From contig CP064999.1 in NCBI GenBank assembly GCA_016700115.1, forward strand, positions 1,302,001-1,366,000: a stretch of DNA of 64,000 nucleotides, in the 5' to 3' direction. Below the pieces are notes generated by a model. It made no database searches, had not been told where the DNA came from, and worked only from the letters and a program-made list of their open reading frames with translations. This document shows positions 8,554 through 18,313 of this stretch, piece after piece; position 1 is the stretch's first letter; every line of letters starts with the position of its first letter. Source of the stretch: Sphingobacteriales bacterium (GTDB taxonomy: Bacteria > Bacteroidota > Bacteroidia > Chitinophagales > UBA2359). A program made the translations under genes and the position numbers.

Positions 8554-9090
8554 CTATTGCGCGAGCTGGTAAATATCGGGATAGTTTCTCCCTAAACCAT
8601 CGTAGTCCAAACCATAACCAACCACGAACTTGTTTTCGATGTTTATTCCGCAATAATCAATCGGCAGGTCAGGATGCAGCAAGGCTTCGGGTTTGTGTAG
8701 CAAGCAGGCCACTTTGACAGAAACTGGCCGGTACTTCGCCAATTGCGGCAGCAGTTGCGCAATAGTATGTCCGGTGTCAATGATGTCTTCGACAATAATT
8801 ATGGAACGATTGTGCAGACCATTGCTGTTTATCGGAAAATCGAACAGTACATTGCCGCTCGAATTGGTGCCCTGATAAGAACTTGCCTTGATAAAAGCCA
8901 CCTCGCTATCTATTGTCAGGGCGCGCATTAAATCGGCAGCAAAAATAAAAGCGCCGTTTAACATGGGGATCAGTAAAGGGGTCTGCCCTTCAAAATCGCG
9001 GTCAATTGCCCGGGCAACCGAATTAACGGCATCCTGAATTTGTTGCCTCGAAATAAACAGTTCAAAGTTTTTGTCGTGGATGGTGATCAT
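8554..9090 (-). CDS. hpt: Hypoxanthine phosphoribosyltransferase
   Basis: A 178-residue type I phosphoribosyltransferase, normal for the family. The PRPP-binding loop IIIVEDIIDTGHT, with the paired acidic residues and DTG, lies near 95-107. An upstream segment MLNGAFIFAADLMRAL and the C-terminal hood FVVGYGLDYDGLGRNYPDI are typical of Hpt. It converts hypoxanthine or guanine plus PRPP to IMP or GMP in purine salvage, in the cytoplasm. The ATG at 9090 (MITIHDKNFEL) is chosen over an in-frame one 12 codons upstream because it matches the usual family start. It follows two glucosaminidase genes on the same strand at about 140 bases and may share their transcript. Confidence 0.93.
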   Translation of the reverse strand: MITIHDKNFELFISRQQIQDAVNSVARAIDRDFEGQTPLLIPMLNGAFIFAADLMRALTIDSEVAFIKASSYQGTNSSGNVLFDFPINSNGLHNRSIIIVEDIIDTGHTIAQLLPQLAKYRPVSVKVACLLHKPEALLHPDLPIDYCGINIENKFVVGYGLDYDGLGRNYPDIYQLAQ

Positions 9091-9228
9091 GCAATTAGCC
9101 GTTTTATTTACGGCAAAGTTAAACAAAAGATGTCATCTTTAGAGCAACCGTACAAAGGCAACCGGTCTGCTTTGTCTAAAAAGGATACCGGAGTTAACCT
9201 GTAACCGCAGTTAATCTGAAACAGGGGG

Positions 9229-10125
9229 CTATTCCGATTCGTTTGCGGGATTCCGGTGCTCAAAAGCCAACCCATACATTCGAGCTACCGTGTGGAGAAA
9301 GTTTATTTCCTCTTTTTTACCGGCTTCCTGTTTCTTGATTCCGGAGCTTGGGTATTGGTCTGACGGGAGATAGACTATGGTTCGGGGCGGAATGGTATCT
9401 TTCTTGTTAAATCCGTTCAGCCTGATGATTTTTTCCAGTTCTGCCCCACAAATCTGCGCAATTTGTTCGGGAGTTATTTTACAATTGAAGAAAACCGTTT
9501 TCATTCCGTTAAAACTCATCGGGGTCAGGACAAAATTTTCGGCACAATCGCCTTCCGGTAAATTTGCCTGCCGGTCGAACCTGTCTAAATGATGGGTTTC
9601 TATCGTATGAATCAATTGACGGGCATAAGTCGGCTCGGTGGCATATCCTGCCTCCTGCAACCCTTTTGACCAAAGCACATAGTCCGTACTGTTTAACCTG
9701 AACAAATCGTCATATCTCCTATGATTTATCAAAAAATCAGAGTGGTCGGTAAAAGAATCTTTCACGCTATTGTATTTTCTGAAACAGTCCCGTTCTTCGT
9801 CGTCGCTTGCAAAGACCTGCCTGCCTGTCCATCCTTTATGGCATTTTATTCCGAAATGGTTTTGGGCTTTTACCGCAAGATAGCTTTTACCCGATTTGGA
9901 TTCGATGATTCCCTGTGCAAGAATGATGCTTGCAGGTATCTTGGTTCTCCTCATTTCTGACATTGCAATATCTTTGTATCGTTCGATGTATTGAACTGCC
10001 AACATTGCTTCGGTTTTTCCGGTCTCAGACTGTCGTACTTTGATGGAATAGCCGGTTGCGAGTACCAGCGCAATCAAACAACAGGCAATTAGCCCTCGTT
10101 TCATTGTTGTTTTTTGTGGGTTCAT
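9229..10125 (-). CDS. Exported glucosaminidase (GH73) with one LysM-like domain
   Basis: A 298-residue protein with an N-terminal signal/anchor (about 9-27) and a glucosaminidase domain (about 42-180). The domain includes IPASIILAQGIIESKSGKS, whose Glu is the expected acid catalyst, then NHFGIKCHKGWTG and a DHSDFL / GLQEAGYATEPTYA tail. It should cut N-acetylglucosaminyl bonds in peptidoglycan in the periplasm. The C-terminal part (about 210-260) resembles a degenerate LysM (ITPEQIAQICGAELEKIIRL...IPPRTIVYLP) for cell-wall binding. It lies 36 bases after a longer paralogue on the same strand, so the pair looks like an operon from tandem duplication. Confidence 0.85.
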   Translation of the reverse strand: MNPQKTTMKRGLIACCLIALVLATGYSIKVRQSETGKTEAMLAVQYIERYKDIAMSEMRRTKIPASIILAQGIIESKSGKSYLAVKAQNHFGIKCHKGWTGRQVFASDDEERDCFRKYNSVKDSFTDHSDFLINHRRYDDLFRLNSTDYVLWSKGLQEAGYATEPTYARQLIHTIETHHLDRFDRQANLPEGDCAENFVLTPMSFNGMKTVFFNCKITPEQIAQICGAELEKIIRLNGFNKKDTIPPRTIVYLPSDQYPSSGIKKQEAGKKEEINFLHTVARMYGLAFEHRNPANESE

Positions 10126-10161
10126 TTCTTATAGCTGCCGCCGATTGCGTTTAACACCGGG

Positions 10162-11529
10162 CTATTTTTTAAAGGTTTTGGGGGCTATTCTGACCGGAGA
10201 TGTTCTCAGGTAAATTTTCCGGCCGGCTTCGGGCTGCATGGTTTCCGGCATTTTGTTGATTTGGTATAGTGCCGCTAATTTTATCCCGTATAGTTGTGCA
10301 ATTTCCCACATCGTTTGTTTATCTGCGACAATATGGTATTTCGTCTTTTTCCGGCTTTGTTCGTGTTTCGATGCCAAAAAGATATTGGTTTTAGCAGGAA
10401 TTAAAGTGTTCTTCTCTAAATCGTTAAAGTCGAGAATGGCTGAAATTGGGTAATGATAGGTTTGTGCAATTTGGTCGGGAAAGACAGAATATGGAAAGCA
10501 AACAGCCTTGATTCCGTTTTTGATAAACTCCTTTTGTTTGGAAACCGGACGGTTAGCTTTTGCAACCACGGGTTGAATGTTCTGTTCTGTTAATCCGGTT
10601 TGGGAATGCTGCCCCATCTCATTTTCGGATACCTTAACGGTTCCATGCCCTAAAGGGTCAACAAGATTAGTCTGTGTTGATGCTGCCGCAGAGGTAGCCG
10701 GAGTTGATGCAATTCCGGTATAATCCGTAACCATCTGTTTTCTGTTTTGAGCGGCATATAACTCAGGATTAAACGAGGGATTCAACTGCCTTCCTACTCC
10801 ATCCGAATATAGTTTATTTTGATGATTGTCTGTTAGAAACCTTAGTTCACAGACCTGTTTGGAAGGTTGTTGTTTGCTGTTTTTCCTGTCCGACAGGTTT
10901 GTTTCTGCTTTTTCCTTTTGGTTTCCTTCTGATGAGGAAAATTCGGGAGTGGTAATGATTTGCAGGTCCGCCGTTTTTTCGGTAATAACCGGTTCGGGCA
11001 TCAGAACATCGAAAGCAAACAACTTATAGGTCTTGATTAACCGCACTATTTTTTCCTTATACTTAGGGTCGGTGGCATACCCTGCTTTTTTTAACCCCTC
11101 TGCCCATCCCAAATAATCTCCGGCAGGCAATAAAAATAAAAAGGCATAGCGGTCGCGGGTCAGTAAAAACTCGGAATGGTCTTTATAAGATTCGGAAGCG
11201 TTGGGATATTTTCTGAAACACTCATTCGGCGAGTCGTCTGTATATAAAATAGTATCTCCTGTCCATTCGGTTTTACATTTGATTCCAAAATGGTTGTTGG
11301 CTTCCCTTGCCAGAATACTTTGCCCAAAACCGGACTCAAACATGCCCTGCGCCAGTTTAATGCTTGCCGGAATTCCGGTTCGGTGCATTTCTTCAACAGC
11401 TAAATCTTTAAACTCATCCAGATAGTTTAACGCTCTGGTATGGTTAGCGGCATCTGTAAGCTCAAAGGCTTCTAAACAGGCAGTCGTTAAAAATAAAAGG
11501 GCGATAAAAATGGTAAAGTGTCTGCTCAT
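10162..11529 (-). CDS. Exported glucosaminidase (GH73) with LysM domains
   Basis: A 455-residue protein with a signal peptide (about 5-20, cleavage near AFELTD). The glucosaminidase domain (about 30-170) contains IPASIKLAQGMFESGFGQS with the catalytic Glu, NHFGIKCKTEWTGD and DYLGWAEGLKKAGYATDPKY. A long Ser/Gln/Asn-rich linker (about 190-330) follows. Two LysM-like modules come next: about 335-385 (FPDQIAQTYHYPISAILDFN...IPAKTNIFLA) and a clearer one at about 398-445 (YHIVADKQTMWEIAQLYGIK). It is probably a peptidoglycan hydrolase acting in cell separation or wall turnover. It is first in a probable operon with the shorter paralogue and possibly hpt. Confidence 0.87.
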   Translation of the reverse strand: MSRHFTIFIALLFLTTACLEAFELTDAANHTRALNYLDEFKDLAVEEMHRTGIPASIKLAQGMFESGFGQSILAREANNHFGIKCKTEWTGDTILYTDDSPNECFRKYPNASESYKDHSEFLLTRDRYAFLFLLPAGDYLGWAEGLKKAGYATDPKYKEKIVRLIKTYKLFAFDVLMPEPVITEKTADLQIITTPEFSSSEGNQKEKAETNLSDRKNSKQQPSKQVCELRFLTDNHQNKLYSDGVGRQLNPSFNPELYAAQNRKQMVTDYTGIASTPATSAAASTQTNLVDPLGHGTVKVSENEMGQHSQTGLTEQNIQPVVAKANRPVSKQKEFIKNGIKAVCFPYSVFPDQIAQTYHYPISAILDFNDLEKNTLIPAKTNIFLASKHEQSRKKTKYHIVADKQTMWEIAQLYGIKLAALYQINKMPETMQPEAGRKIYLRTSPVRIAPKTFKK

Positions 11530-11669
11530 AGTGGTGTTTTAGATTGACTTGTCCGGCACTTTGCAAGCACGCAAAAACTGTTCCCAATATTTTTTAATTG
11601 AGCGTAATTTTTAACCCTTGACTATGAAACTCAGCTATTAGCTTCGAAGATGCGGCAATGCACGAAGCG

Positions 11670-12887
11670 TTATTTTCCTGCAAAAGGAACCCCGTTGTTT
11701 CCCACTTCTTCGGCGCATTCACAGATTATCCGGCAGGCATCTGCTATTTGTTGAGGGGTTATGGTCAAAGGGGGGGCAATGCGAAGGCAGTTATCGGCAA
11801 ACAAAAACCAATCGGTGATGACTCCTTTTTGAATACACCGGTCTATGACTTGTTTGGTAAAACTAAAATCCACAAACTCAACAGCAATCAGCAATCCGGC
11901 ACTTCGCACCGATTTGATGGCGGGATGTATCAATTGTTGACGGAACAACTGCTCCTTTTGTTTGACTTCCTGTATATAGTTCTCGCGCAGCAAAACCCGA
12001 AGGGTGGCCAAACTTGCGGCACAGGAAACAGGATGTCCCCCAAAGGTGGTGATATGTCCTAAAACGGGGTTATTGGTCAGTACGGACATGATATTATGTG
12101 AAGCTATAAAAGCACCAAGCGGCATTCCTCCGCCCATTCCTTTGGCCAACAGCAAAATATCGGGCACTACTTCCGATTGTTCAAAAGCGAACAGCGTTCC
12201 GGTTCGTCCGTAGCCGGTTTGAATTTCGTCAAACACCAGCAATGCTCCAACCTGAGAACAACGGTCTCTTAGTGCTTTCAGAAAACCGGTTTTAGGAACA
12301 ATCACTCCTGCTTCCGCCTGAACCGGTTCTGCAACCACACAGGCAGTATGATGGTTGATTTGAGCCAGTTGTTCAAAGTTGTTATAATCCAAATGACAAA
12401 CATCGGGCAAAAGAGGGCGGTAGTTTTGTTTAAAATATTCGCTGCCAATTATGCTCAAAGCACCATGGGTGCTGCCGTGGTAGGAATTTTTAAAGGCGAC
12501 CAATCCGGTTCGTCCGGTATAGCGTTTGGCCAACTTCAAAGCGCCTTCGGTGGCTTCGGCACCTGAATTGACAAAATAAACACTGCCAAGTTCAGAAGGC
12601 AGGTGTTTGGTCAGTAACGAAGCAAGTTCGGTTTGGGGCGCAGTGATATATTCACCATAAACCATCAGGTGCATATAGGTTGCTGCTTGTAGCTGAACAG
12701 CGGCGACCACTTCGGGATGACAATGTCCCAGATTGCTCACACTAATTCCTGCAATCAGGTCAGCATACTGTTTGCCCGAAGGGCTGTAAAGGTATATACC
12801 TTCTGCACGGCAAATTTCGAGCATCAGGGGTGCATCGCTTGTTTGGGCGATATGTTGTAAAAACAATTGTCTTTGTGTGAGCGCCAT
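11670..12887 (-). CDS. Class III PLP-dependent aminotransferase
   Basis: About 405 residues from the ATG at 12887 (MALTQRQLFLQHIAQ); an in-frame ATG 18 codons earlier is less family-like. Fold-type I class III features are in order: GISVSNLGHCHPEVVAAV; VYFVNSGAEATEGALKLAKR for the phosphate-binding region; LLVFDEIQTGYGRTGT with the cofactor-contacting Asp; and LLAKGMGGGMPLGAF with the Schiff-base Lys. The family covers acetylornithine, ornithine, 4-aminobutyrate and related transaminases. Substrate cannot be fixed from sequence and no arginine or GABA genes lie next to it. It is transcribed on the minus strand between the glucosaminidase genes and the lamin-tail protein. Confidence 0.88.
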   Translation of the reverse strand: MALTQRQLFLQHIAQTSDAPLMLEICRAEGIYLYSPSGKQYADLIAGISVSNLGHCHPEVVAAVQLQAATYMHLMVYGEYITAPQTELASLLTKHLPSELGSVYFVNSGAEATEGALKLAKRYTGRTGLVAFKNSYHGSTHGALSIIGSEYFKQNYRPLLPDVCHLDYNNFEQLAQINHHTACVVAEPVQAEAGVIVPKTGFLKALRDRCSQVGALLVFDEIQTGYGRTGTLFAFEQSEVVPDILLLAKGMGGGMPLGAFIASHNIMSVLTNNPVLGHITTFGGHPVSCAASLATLRVLLRENYIQEVKQKEQLFRQQLIHPAIKSVRSAGLLIAVEFVDFSFTKQVIDRCIQKGVITDWFLFADNCLRIAPPLTITPQQIADACRIICECAEEVGNNGVPFAGK

Positions 12888-13002
12888 TTTACGTTTCAGG
12901 CAAAGTTGAGAAAAACATTCGGGTTGGGTGCGGGAAATCAATCAGCGGGTTCAATACAGAAGTAATTGCCCTCCTTTTGTTTTGCAAGATGTACAAAAGG
13001 GT

Positions 13003-16000
13003 TTAATTTTTCAACCTGCCTCCAACAACACAGGTTTTTTTAATTTTCTGAACGTCTCCATCCAGATTAAAAAGCTCTATAAATATGACATAAATTCCCA
13101 GGGGGGCTTTTTCGGCGTTTTCGGTCATGCCGTTCCATTTGTAAAAACCCTGAATGCCCAAAATCTCGTTTTTAGCCAACCGGCGGATTTCCTGGCCGCG
13201 CTCATTAAAAATGGTGATATTTGCCGTATAACCGGGGTCGGACAATTGATAGGTGATGAGGGTAAAATCATCGTTACCGTCATCGTCTGGCGAAAAAGAG
13301 GGCGGAGAGATTGTAAAGGACAGGTCGTTATAGTCGGGGTTGGCGGTCTGAGAATTGACATAAGAAGGCGTTCCGTAACAAAAGGAAGCAGCAGCCGATT
13401 GCCAGTTGTCAGGACCGTTTGAAGGGGCATTGTAGCTCACCCTTTCTAAGGCCACTCCGTCTTTCTTATCTATAATTTCGTTGTGCCAGTCATCCAGATA
13501 ATCTACACGATCAATCACAACTGTTGAAAGCAAATCGGTGATGGCAACCGTTCCTTCGTTGTCGGGCATTGCAGGCAGGGGTATTTGTATGAATTTTGAA
13601 ACATGAAGCGGGTTGCCACAGTTTCCATAGACCTGAAAAATGTTTTCTATATCGGGAGTCAATGCCACAAATCCACCGGGCAAAAGAGAATAGGATTCTG
13701 TGCTGATCAATTCATGACCGGTAAGTGTATCGGGCACACCGGTCTGTGTATTGGCAATATACAAGTTGTTGAGGCTGATGATGTCGTTGGTGGGATTATA
13801 CAGTTCTACGTAATCAGAACCACCGGTAACCGGATTAAACAAGATTTCATTGATCACGATATCGCCGGGGTTTGCGGTTCTCGCAAGACCAAAATCCGCC
13901 TGATTAAAAAGCGCTGCAATGCCGTTGCCGGCACAATCGGTTAACCCCGTACCAATGCTTATGGTATAAAGGATGTTTTCCTGCAAGGGGGAGGGAAGGG
14001 TAATTGCAACCGATTTAAAATCGTTGAGCGGCACAACCGCCGAAACCGGATTTCCTATTCCGTTATTGACGGTATATTGCAATACATCGGCAGCGCTTTG
14101 AATGTCAAGGGTTTCGTTAAAATAGAGCAACACCACCGTAGGGGATATTGCTTCGGCTCGCAACAAATCGGGCATTGACGTGTCGGGGTTATTTCCAAAA
14201 ACCGAGTTTTCAGCTCCGGGTGTTCCTCCCGAAATTGCATCGGAGGCTTTCCAGTTGGCAGCTTCTTCACACGGATTTCCGGGGTCAATGAGTTCGAGCG
14301 TATAACCTCCCTCAGCTTTGACCGCATCGCGATACCAGCTTTTCAAATAATTGACTCCATGAATAGTAACCCCGTTGTTGTTGGTCAATAACAGGTTGTC
14401 GCCCGTAACATTGAGGGTAGGAAAACTGCTTACTCCCAACACAGGCACTCCCATGGCCAGCAGTTCGGCTGTTTGGGTAGAAGAACATAGCACTACAAAA
14501 GCTCCGGGCAGCAGCAAATAAGGAGTTAAGGTTGCCGAAGCAGTGGCATCGCTAAACTGCCATTGAGCCAGATCTATAACTTTGTCGCTCCGGTTAAACA
14601 GCTCTACAAAACGCACTTTTGGCAGGGTCAGGCTGGGATTTTGATATTGCAAGGGAGGATCTGTATCGGCATAAATTTCATTGATCAGCACGTCAAAAGG
14701 AAAAGCCTCCTGTCCAAGTCCGAACTGAATTTGCAGGTTTTGAGCAATATTTCCCGAACAATCCTGAATCTGACCAATTGTCAAGGTATATAACAGTCCT
14801 TCCACTATACCGGTACTGAACAGTAAGGTAACAGACTGAATATCTTCCAACACAGTAACTATATTGATGCCGCCGCCAAGCGAATAGTTTACAGGGTTTG
14901 ACCATTCATCGCCTGTCAGGGGTTCAGAAAAAACGAGTTCTATTGCACTGTTGTTGACTAAAGCATACGAGGTTATTTGAGGAGGGGAGGTATCGGTTAA
15001 AACGCCTGTAACACTGTTGAGTACTCCGGGGGTTCCTCCCGAAGGATGCAGGGATGCTGTCCAGTTGTTGCTGCCGTTACAGGGGTTTGCCGGATCTATC
15101 CGCTCTAAAGACCACCCTCCTTCTTTTTTAAGGGTGTTGCCATACCAGGCATCTGAATAGCTGACCTGATCAATCAAAATTCCTTGCGGACTAATCAGGC
15201 TGAGGTTGCTGCCGGAGTTGGTCAGGTACGTGCTGCTGCTGAACAATCCGGTTGTCAGGCCAAAAGGGGAGTAAAGAGTCGAATTTGAACCTGAACAAAC
15301 AATCAAATAGCCATTTGCAGGCAGGGTTACAGAAGGGAAAACAAATTCGATGGAAGGAAAGGTTTTGGTAAATCCCCATCCGGTCAGGTTGATGTCGAAA
15401 TCCGTATTGTTGAAAAGTTCTACAAACTCAGCATCCGGTAATCCTACCTGAGGTGTTGGGTCGGCAAAAATTTCATTGATCAGCACATCTCCGGGTTGAA
15501 TCCCGTAGTAAATAAAAGCTGCCTCTGCACTAAGCAGCGTATTGCCGGAAAAATCCTGAATCCCTGTAACCTGAAGCACATTGTTTTGCCCCGAAACAAA
15601 AGGATTGGCAAAGGTAAGTACGACCAAATAACCCGAAACAAGAGTTGCCGAAGCCGGATTGCTGCTTCCGTTGAGCAAATAATTGTTCAGATTTTGGGCA
15701 GAAGCCGGCAGCACATTTTCTGAAAAAACGAGGGTTACCGTAGTATCTGACGCTGCAAAAACCTCATTGATGGCCGGGGGGGTGTTATCAATAATCGGGT
15801 TTCCGATATAAATATCGTCAAAATAAAAGTTGGCGCTATTCGAGGCGGTATAATTGACCAAAAACCCGAATTGCGTGCCGAAGGTATAGGTTAGGTCGGT
15901 AGCGGTTCCTTCGGTCAGATAGAGTCCGGTAAGCCCGAAATCGCGTTGCAGAGTCCATAGCCCCGAAACAGCACGGGTAACTTTAATCCGCAAAAGATTG

Positions 16001-16494
16001 TTGGTAGTAACGGTCAGTCCATCAATGCCATCAATGAGCAATACTGCGGGAGCAGTGCCATCTTTTCGCCAAAGGCTCACTTCGTCCGGTGTTCCACCGA
16101 TACGGACAAAATAACCGTTAGCACCTGATTTCAGGTCATCGGTATTTGAACTCAGATAAATATCGGCATAATTGTTTGAAGAAGTATTGAAACGAAGCCG
16201 GGCATAAAACTCCCATTGTACCTCGCTTTCTGACATATTGAGGGCCATCGGAGAAGTAAGTTGAACAGGAGAAGGGGTTGAGGCATTGGTTCGCAACTGT
16301 TGGGCATCTATGGTAAAATCTGCCAGGTCGCCATTCCATGGTGGGTTTTCTGAAAAATCGCCATCGGCAAAGTTGTCGCAAAGCTGATAAGTACCGGAAG
16401 TCAGTAAACTACAGTCTGAAACCGATTGAGCATACAGGACAAAAAAATTCACCCACAACAAACAAACAAACAGGATGCGGTACAACTGGCCCAT
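13003..16494 (-). CDS. Surface protein with lamin-tail and Ig-like domains
   Basis: A 1163-residue protein with a signal peptide (about 5-22, YAQS cleavage). The N-terminal part (about 35-230) resembles a jelly-roll (FYFDDIYIGNP near its end). Three alternations follow of a bacterial Ig-like domain (DTTPPAINEVFAASDTTVTL...) and a lamin-tail domain. Each lamin-tail domain begins with GDVLINEIFADP-type sequence and FVELFNN-type strands, near 335, 600 and 880. The C terminus (about 1080-1163) starts SFSPDDDGNDDFTLITYQLS and continues NITIFNERGQEIRRL...FYKWNGMTENAEKAP, a FlgD-like / T9SS sorting module. It is probably exported by T9SS and held on the surface. Lamin-tail proteins often sit beside nucleases or hydrolases, but none is seen here. 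It is monocistronic. Confidence 0.85.
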   Translation of the reverse strand: MGQLYRILFVCLLWVNFFVLYAQSVSDCSLLTSGTYQLCDNFADGDFSENPPWNGDLADFTIDAQQLRTNASTPSPVQLTSPMALNMSESEVQWEFYARLRFNTSSNNYADIYLSSNTDDLKSGANGYFVRIGGTPDEVSLWRKDGTAPAVLLIDGIDGLTVTTNNLLRIKVTRAVSGLWTLQRDFGLTGLYLTEGTATDLTYTFGTQFGFLVNYTASNSANFYFDDIYIGNPIIDNTPPAINEVFAASDTTVTLVFSENVLPASAQNLNNYLLNGSSNPASATLVSGYLVVLTFANPFVSGQNNVLQVTGIQDFSGNTLLSAEAAFIYYGIQPGDVLINEIFADPTPQVGLPDAEFVELFNNTDFDINLTGWGFTKTFPSIEFVFPSVTLPANGYLIVCSGSNSTLYSPFGLTTGLFSSSTYLTNSGSNLSLISPQGILIDQVSYSDAWYGNTLKKEGGWSLERIDPANPCNGSNNWTASLHPSGGTPGVLNSVTGVLTDTSPPQITSYALVNNSAIELVFSEPLTGDEWSNPVNYSLGGGINIVTVLEDIQSVTLLFSTGIVEGLLYTLTIGQIQDCSGNIAQNLQIQFGLGQEAFPFDVLINEIYADTDPPLQYQNPSLTLPKVRFVELFNRSDKVIDLAQWQFSDATASATLTPYLLLPGAFVVLCSSTQTAELLAMGVPVLGVSSFPTLNVTGDNLLLTNNNGVTIHGVNYLKSWYRDAVKAEGGYTLELIDPGNPCEEAANWKASDAISGGTPGAENSVFGNNPDTSMPDLLRAEAISPTVVLLYFNETLDIQSAADVLQYTVNNGIGNPVSAVVPLNDFKSVAITLPSPLQENILYTISIGTGLTDCAGNGIAALFNQADFGLARTANPGDIVINEILFNPVTGGSDYVELYNPTNDIISLNNLYIANTQTGVPDTLTGHELISTESYSLLPGGFVALTPDIENIFQVYGNCGNPLHVSKFIQIPLPAMPDNEGTVAITDLLSTVVIDRVDYLDDWHNEIIDKKDGVALERVSYNAPSNGPDNWQSAAASFCYGTPSYVNSQTANPDYNDLSFTISPPSFSPDDDGNDDFTLITYQLSDPGYTANITIFNERGQEIRRLAKNEILGIQGFYKWNGMTENAEKAPLGIYVIFIELFNLDGDVQKIKKTCVVGGRLKN

Positions 16495-16656
16495 ATTTTT
16501 GACAAACCTTTGTAAAATGTGCAGATTTTTGCAAGCAAGGTAAGTAAATTTCCGTTATTGCAGGGAGTTTAAAAGCCCAAACAAGTTGTTATACATATAA
16601 AGATCAAACAAAAAGACACTCACAAATATTTAACAACCTACCAAAATAAAAAAGAG

Positions 16657-17172
16657 ATGAAAACTTACAAAGCCTCGATGGATAGCTTAGTCAAAATTGT
16701 AACAATAGCCATTTTAGTTGTTTCCGGCTTCGCCTTTTTGAGTTCTTTAGTTTATATCATGAATTCGGAAAGCTCAGAATCCTGGGGAACCCTGCTGATT
16801 GTAGGCTTGTTGATCCTTATTTTTGGAATCACTTATACCTTAGCTCCACGGGCTTATTTGTTAGACAATGATTCCCTCACCATTGACCGTTTGTTGGCTC
16901 CGGTGGTTATTCCGCTTCAACAAATCTCTGAAGTATCAACACCTCCCTTAGAACGGTTTAACTATGCTGTCCGCCTGTTTGGTTCGGGCGGTTTTCTGGG
17001 CTACTTTGGTTTGTTCTGGGTGTCCAAAACCGGAAAGATGTGGTGGTATGCCACGCAGCGGAAAAATGTAATCATGGTAAAACTTACAAGCGGATCTCCA
17101 ATCATCATTACCCCCGATGACTTCAGTTTAGCCGAAGAGTTACAAAAACATCAAACTGCTTTGGTTTCCTGA
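16657..17172 (+). CDS. Membrane protein with bacterial PH-like domain
   Basis: A 171-residue protein with two transmembrane helices (about 11-33 and 43-62) near the N terminus. A small beta domain follows (about 68-165: LDNDSLTIDRLLAPVVIPLQQISEVSTPP..., ending VMVKLTSGSPIIITPDDFSL). The layout of a membrane hairpin plus a pleckstrin-homology-like barrel matches small bacterial PH-domain proteins of unknown role. It stands alone between divergent and convergent neighbours, so context gives no function. Confidence 0.7.
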   Translation: MKTYKASMDSLVKIVTIAILVVSGFAFLSSLVYIMNSESSESWGTLLIVGLLILIFGITYTLAPRAYLLDNDSLTIDRLLAPVVIPLQQISEVSTPPLERFNYAVRLFGSGGFLGYFGLFWVSKTGKMWWYATQRKNVIMVKLTSGSPIIITPDDFSLAEELQKHQTALVS

Positions 17173-17348
17173 TTTTACCTCCTCAAATTTGGCAAGTGTT
17201 GATGTCAGGGTAGGGATTTCCCAGTATCACCCTTAGGTTTGTGTTGCCACAGGTAATAGCATCTGTTGTTAAAGGCAGGGCATCATGAGGGCTGTTTAAT
17301 CGGCATTTAATCATACCCGGGTAAAATTATTCTTTTCAAAAACCCAAA

Positions 17349-17990
17349 TTACAGATTTCTTTTATTGCTTTCTATCTCAATGAACTCCGGCAAATAATTG
17401 GGAGTACACCCTTTTGATACCATTTCGCCTTTATAAAGTCCTGTTTTTTCCCCAATAGCGATACACCGCTTTCGATATTGTTTGTCAAAAACTCCAATCC
17501 ATCCTGCGGTGAAATTCATTGCCCACTGAACTTCTGCTTCTTCATTGGCAATGGATACTTCTATTGTAGTCAGTAATTCTACGGTATTAGGAGGTGGGGG
17601 TTGACCTACCCATCTCAAACGCCCCTGGTAATACCAAAACGTCCTTCTTTGAAGCGCATAAGGACTGTTTTTCCATGATTCAATCAGTGCAATTGTTTTC
17701 TTGTCTTTGGTAAGTTGGTTGGCCATTAACCAGTCCATTAGCTGATTTCGTTCCTCAAACAGATGTACTTGCATATCCTTAACCAGATGATCAATTACTT
17801 CCGGTGAAAGTAGTTTAAGATCCATTATCAATATTGCCAATTGCATGGACAAAAACCTCCCTGTTGACCAAAGTTCCATAGCCAGAGCGTGATCTTTTTT
17901 GATTTCTTTAGCGATTTTCCGCAAGTCGCCAAGTTTGGTTTTATGATTGATCTGATCTAAAATAGTTTCTGCTTTTGAAGATAGTTTCAT
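17349..17990 (-). CDS. DNA alkylation repair protein, AlkD-like
   Basis: A 213-residue all-helical protein resembling the AlkD HEAT-repeat DNA glycosylase family. It shows the helical pairs LGDLRKIAKEIKKDHALAME and LWSTGRFLSMQLAILIMDLK, the segment SPYALQRRTFWYYQGRLRW (aromatic and Arg residues facing DNA), and VQWAMNFTAGWIGVFDKQYR near 165-185. AlkD removes positively charged alkylpurines without base flipping. The family member here is of usual length. It is monocistronic. Together with the cryDASH and AlkX-like genes it gives the window three DNA-repair-type proteins, but they are not one operon. Confidence 0.8.
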   Translation of the reverse strand: MKLSSKAETILDQINHKTKLGDLRKIAKEIKKDHALAMELWSTGRFLSMQLAILIMDLKLLSPEVIDHLVKDMQVHLFEERNQLMDWLMANQLTKDKKTIALIESWKNSPYALQRRTFWYYQGRLRWVGQPPPPNTVELLTTIEVSIANEEAEVQWAMNFTAGWIGVFDKQYRKRCIAIGEKTGLYKGEMVSKGCTPNYLPEFIEIESNKRNL

Positions 17991-18313
17991 GTACCTCTTT
18001 TGGTTTGTTGATGCGAAATAAAAACCCTTTACTTTAAATAACCCTTCAACTGCCTTATTGTTAGATAGCTTTAAGATTGTTGATTACTGCGGGTCGTCTA
18101 ATTGTTGCTCTTTTTTACAAAAATAGCAAATTGGGTAAATGTAACATGCATTTTAAACCCCAGTAAAGAGGATATGTATTTATTTGAAATCGCCGGCATT
18201 TCATACAGGGTTATTCATATTCTACACTGTCGGTTTTTTTGTCAAAACCCTTTGATTTTATAACTTTACGAACTAACAGAAAAAGGATTTAAATCTGTGA
18301 CCAACAGGCCCTA
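17991..18313. other. Intergenic region left of the 78-bp array
   Basis: It contains the upstream region of the minus-strand AlkD-like gene and AT-rich sequence. No gene, RNA or clear terminator was recognised. Confidence 0.4.

Noticed and set aside
13003..16494. Plus-strand frames across the lamin-tail gene
   Set aside because: Short, overlapping and without domain features; the minus-strand frame has a signal peptide and clear repeated domains.
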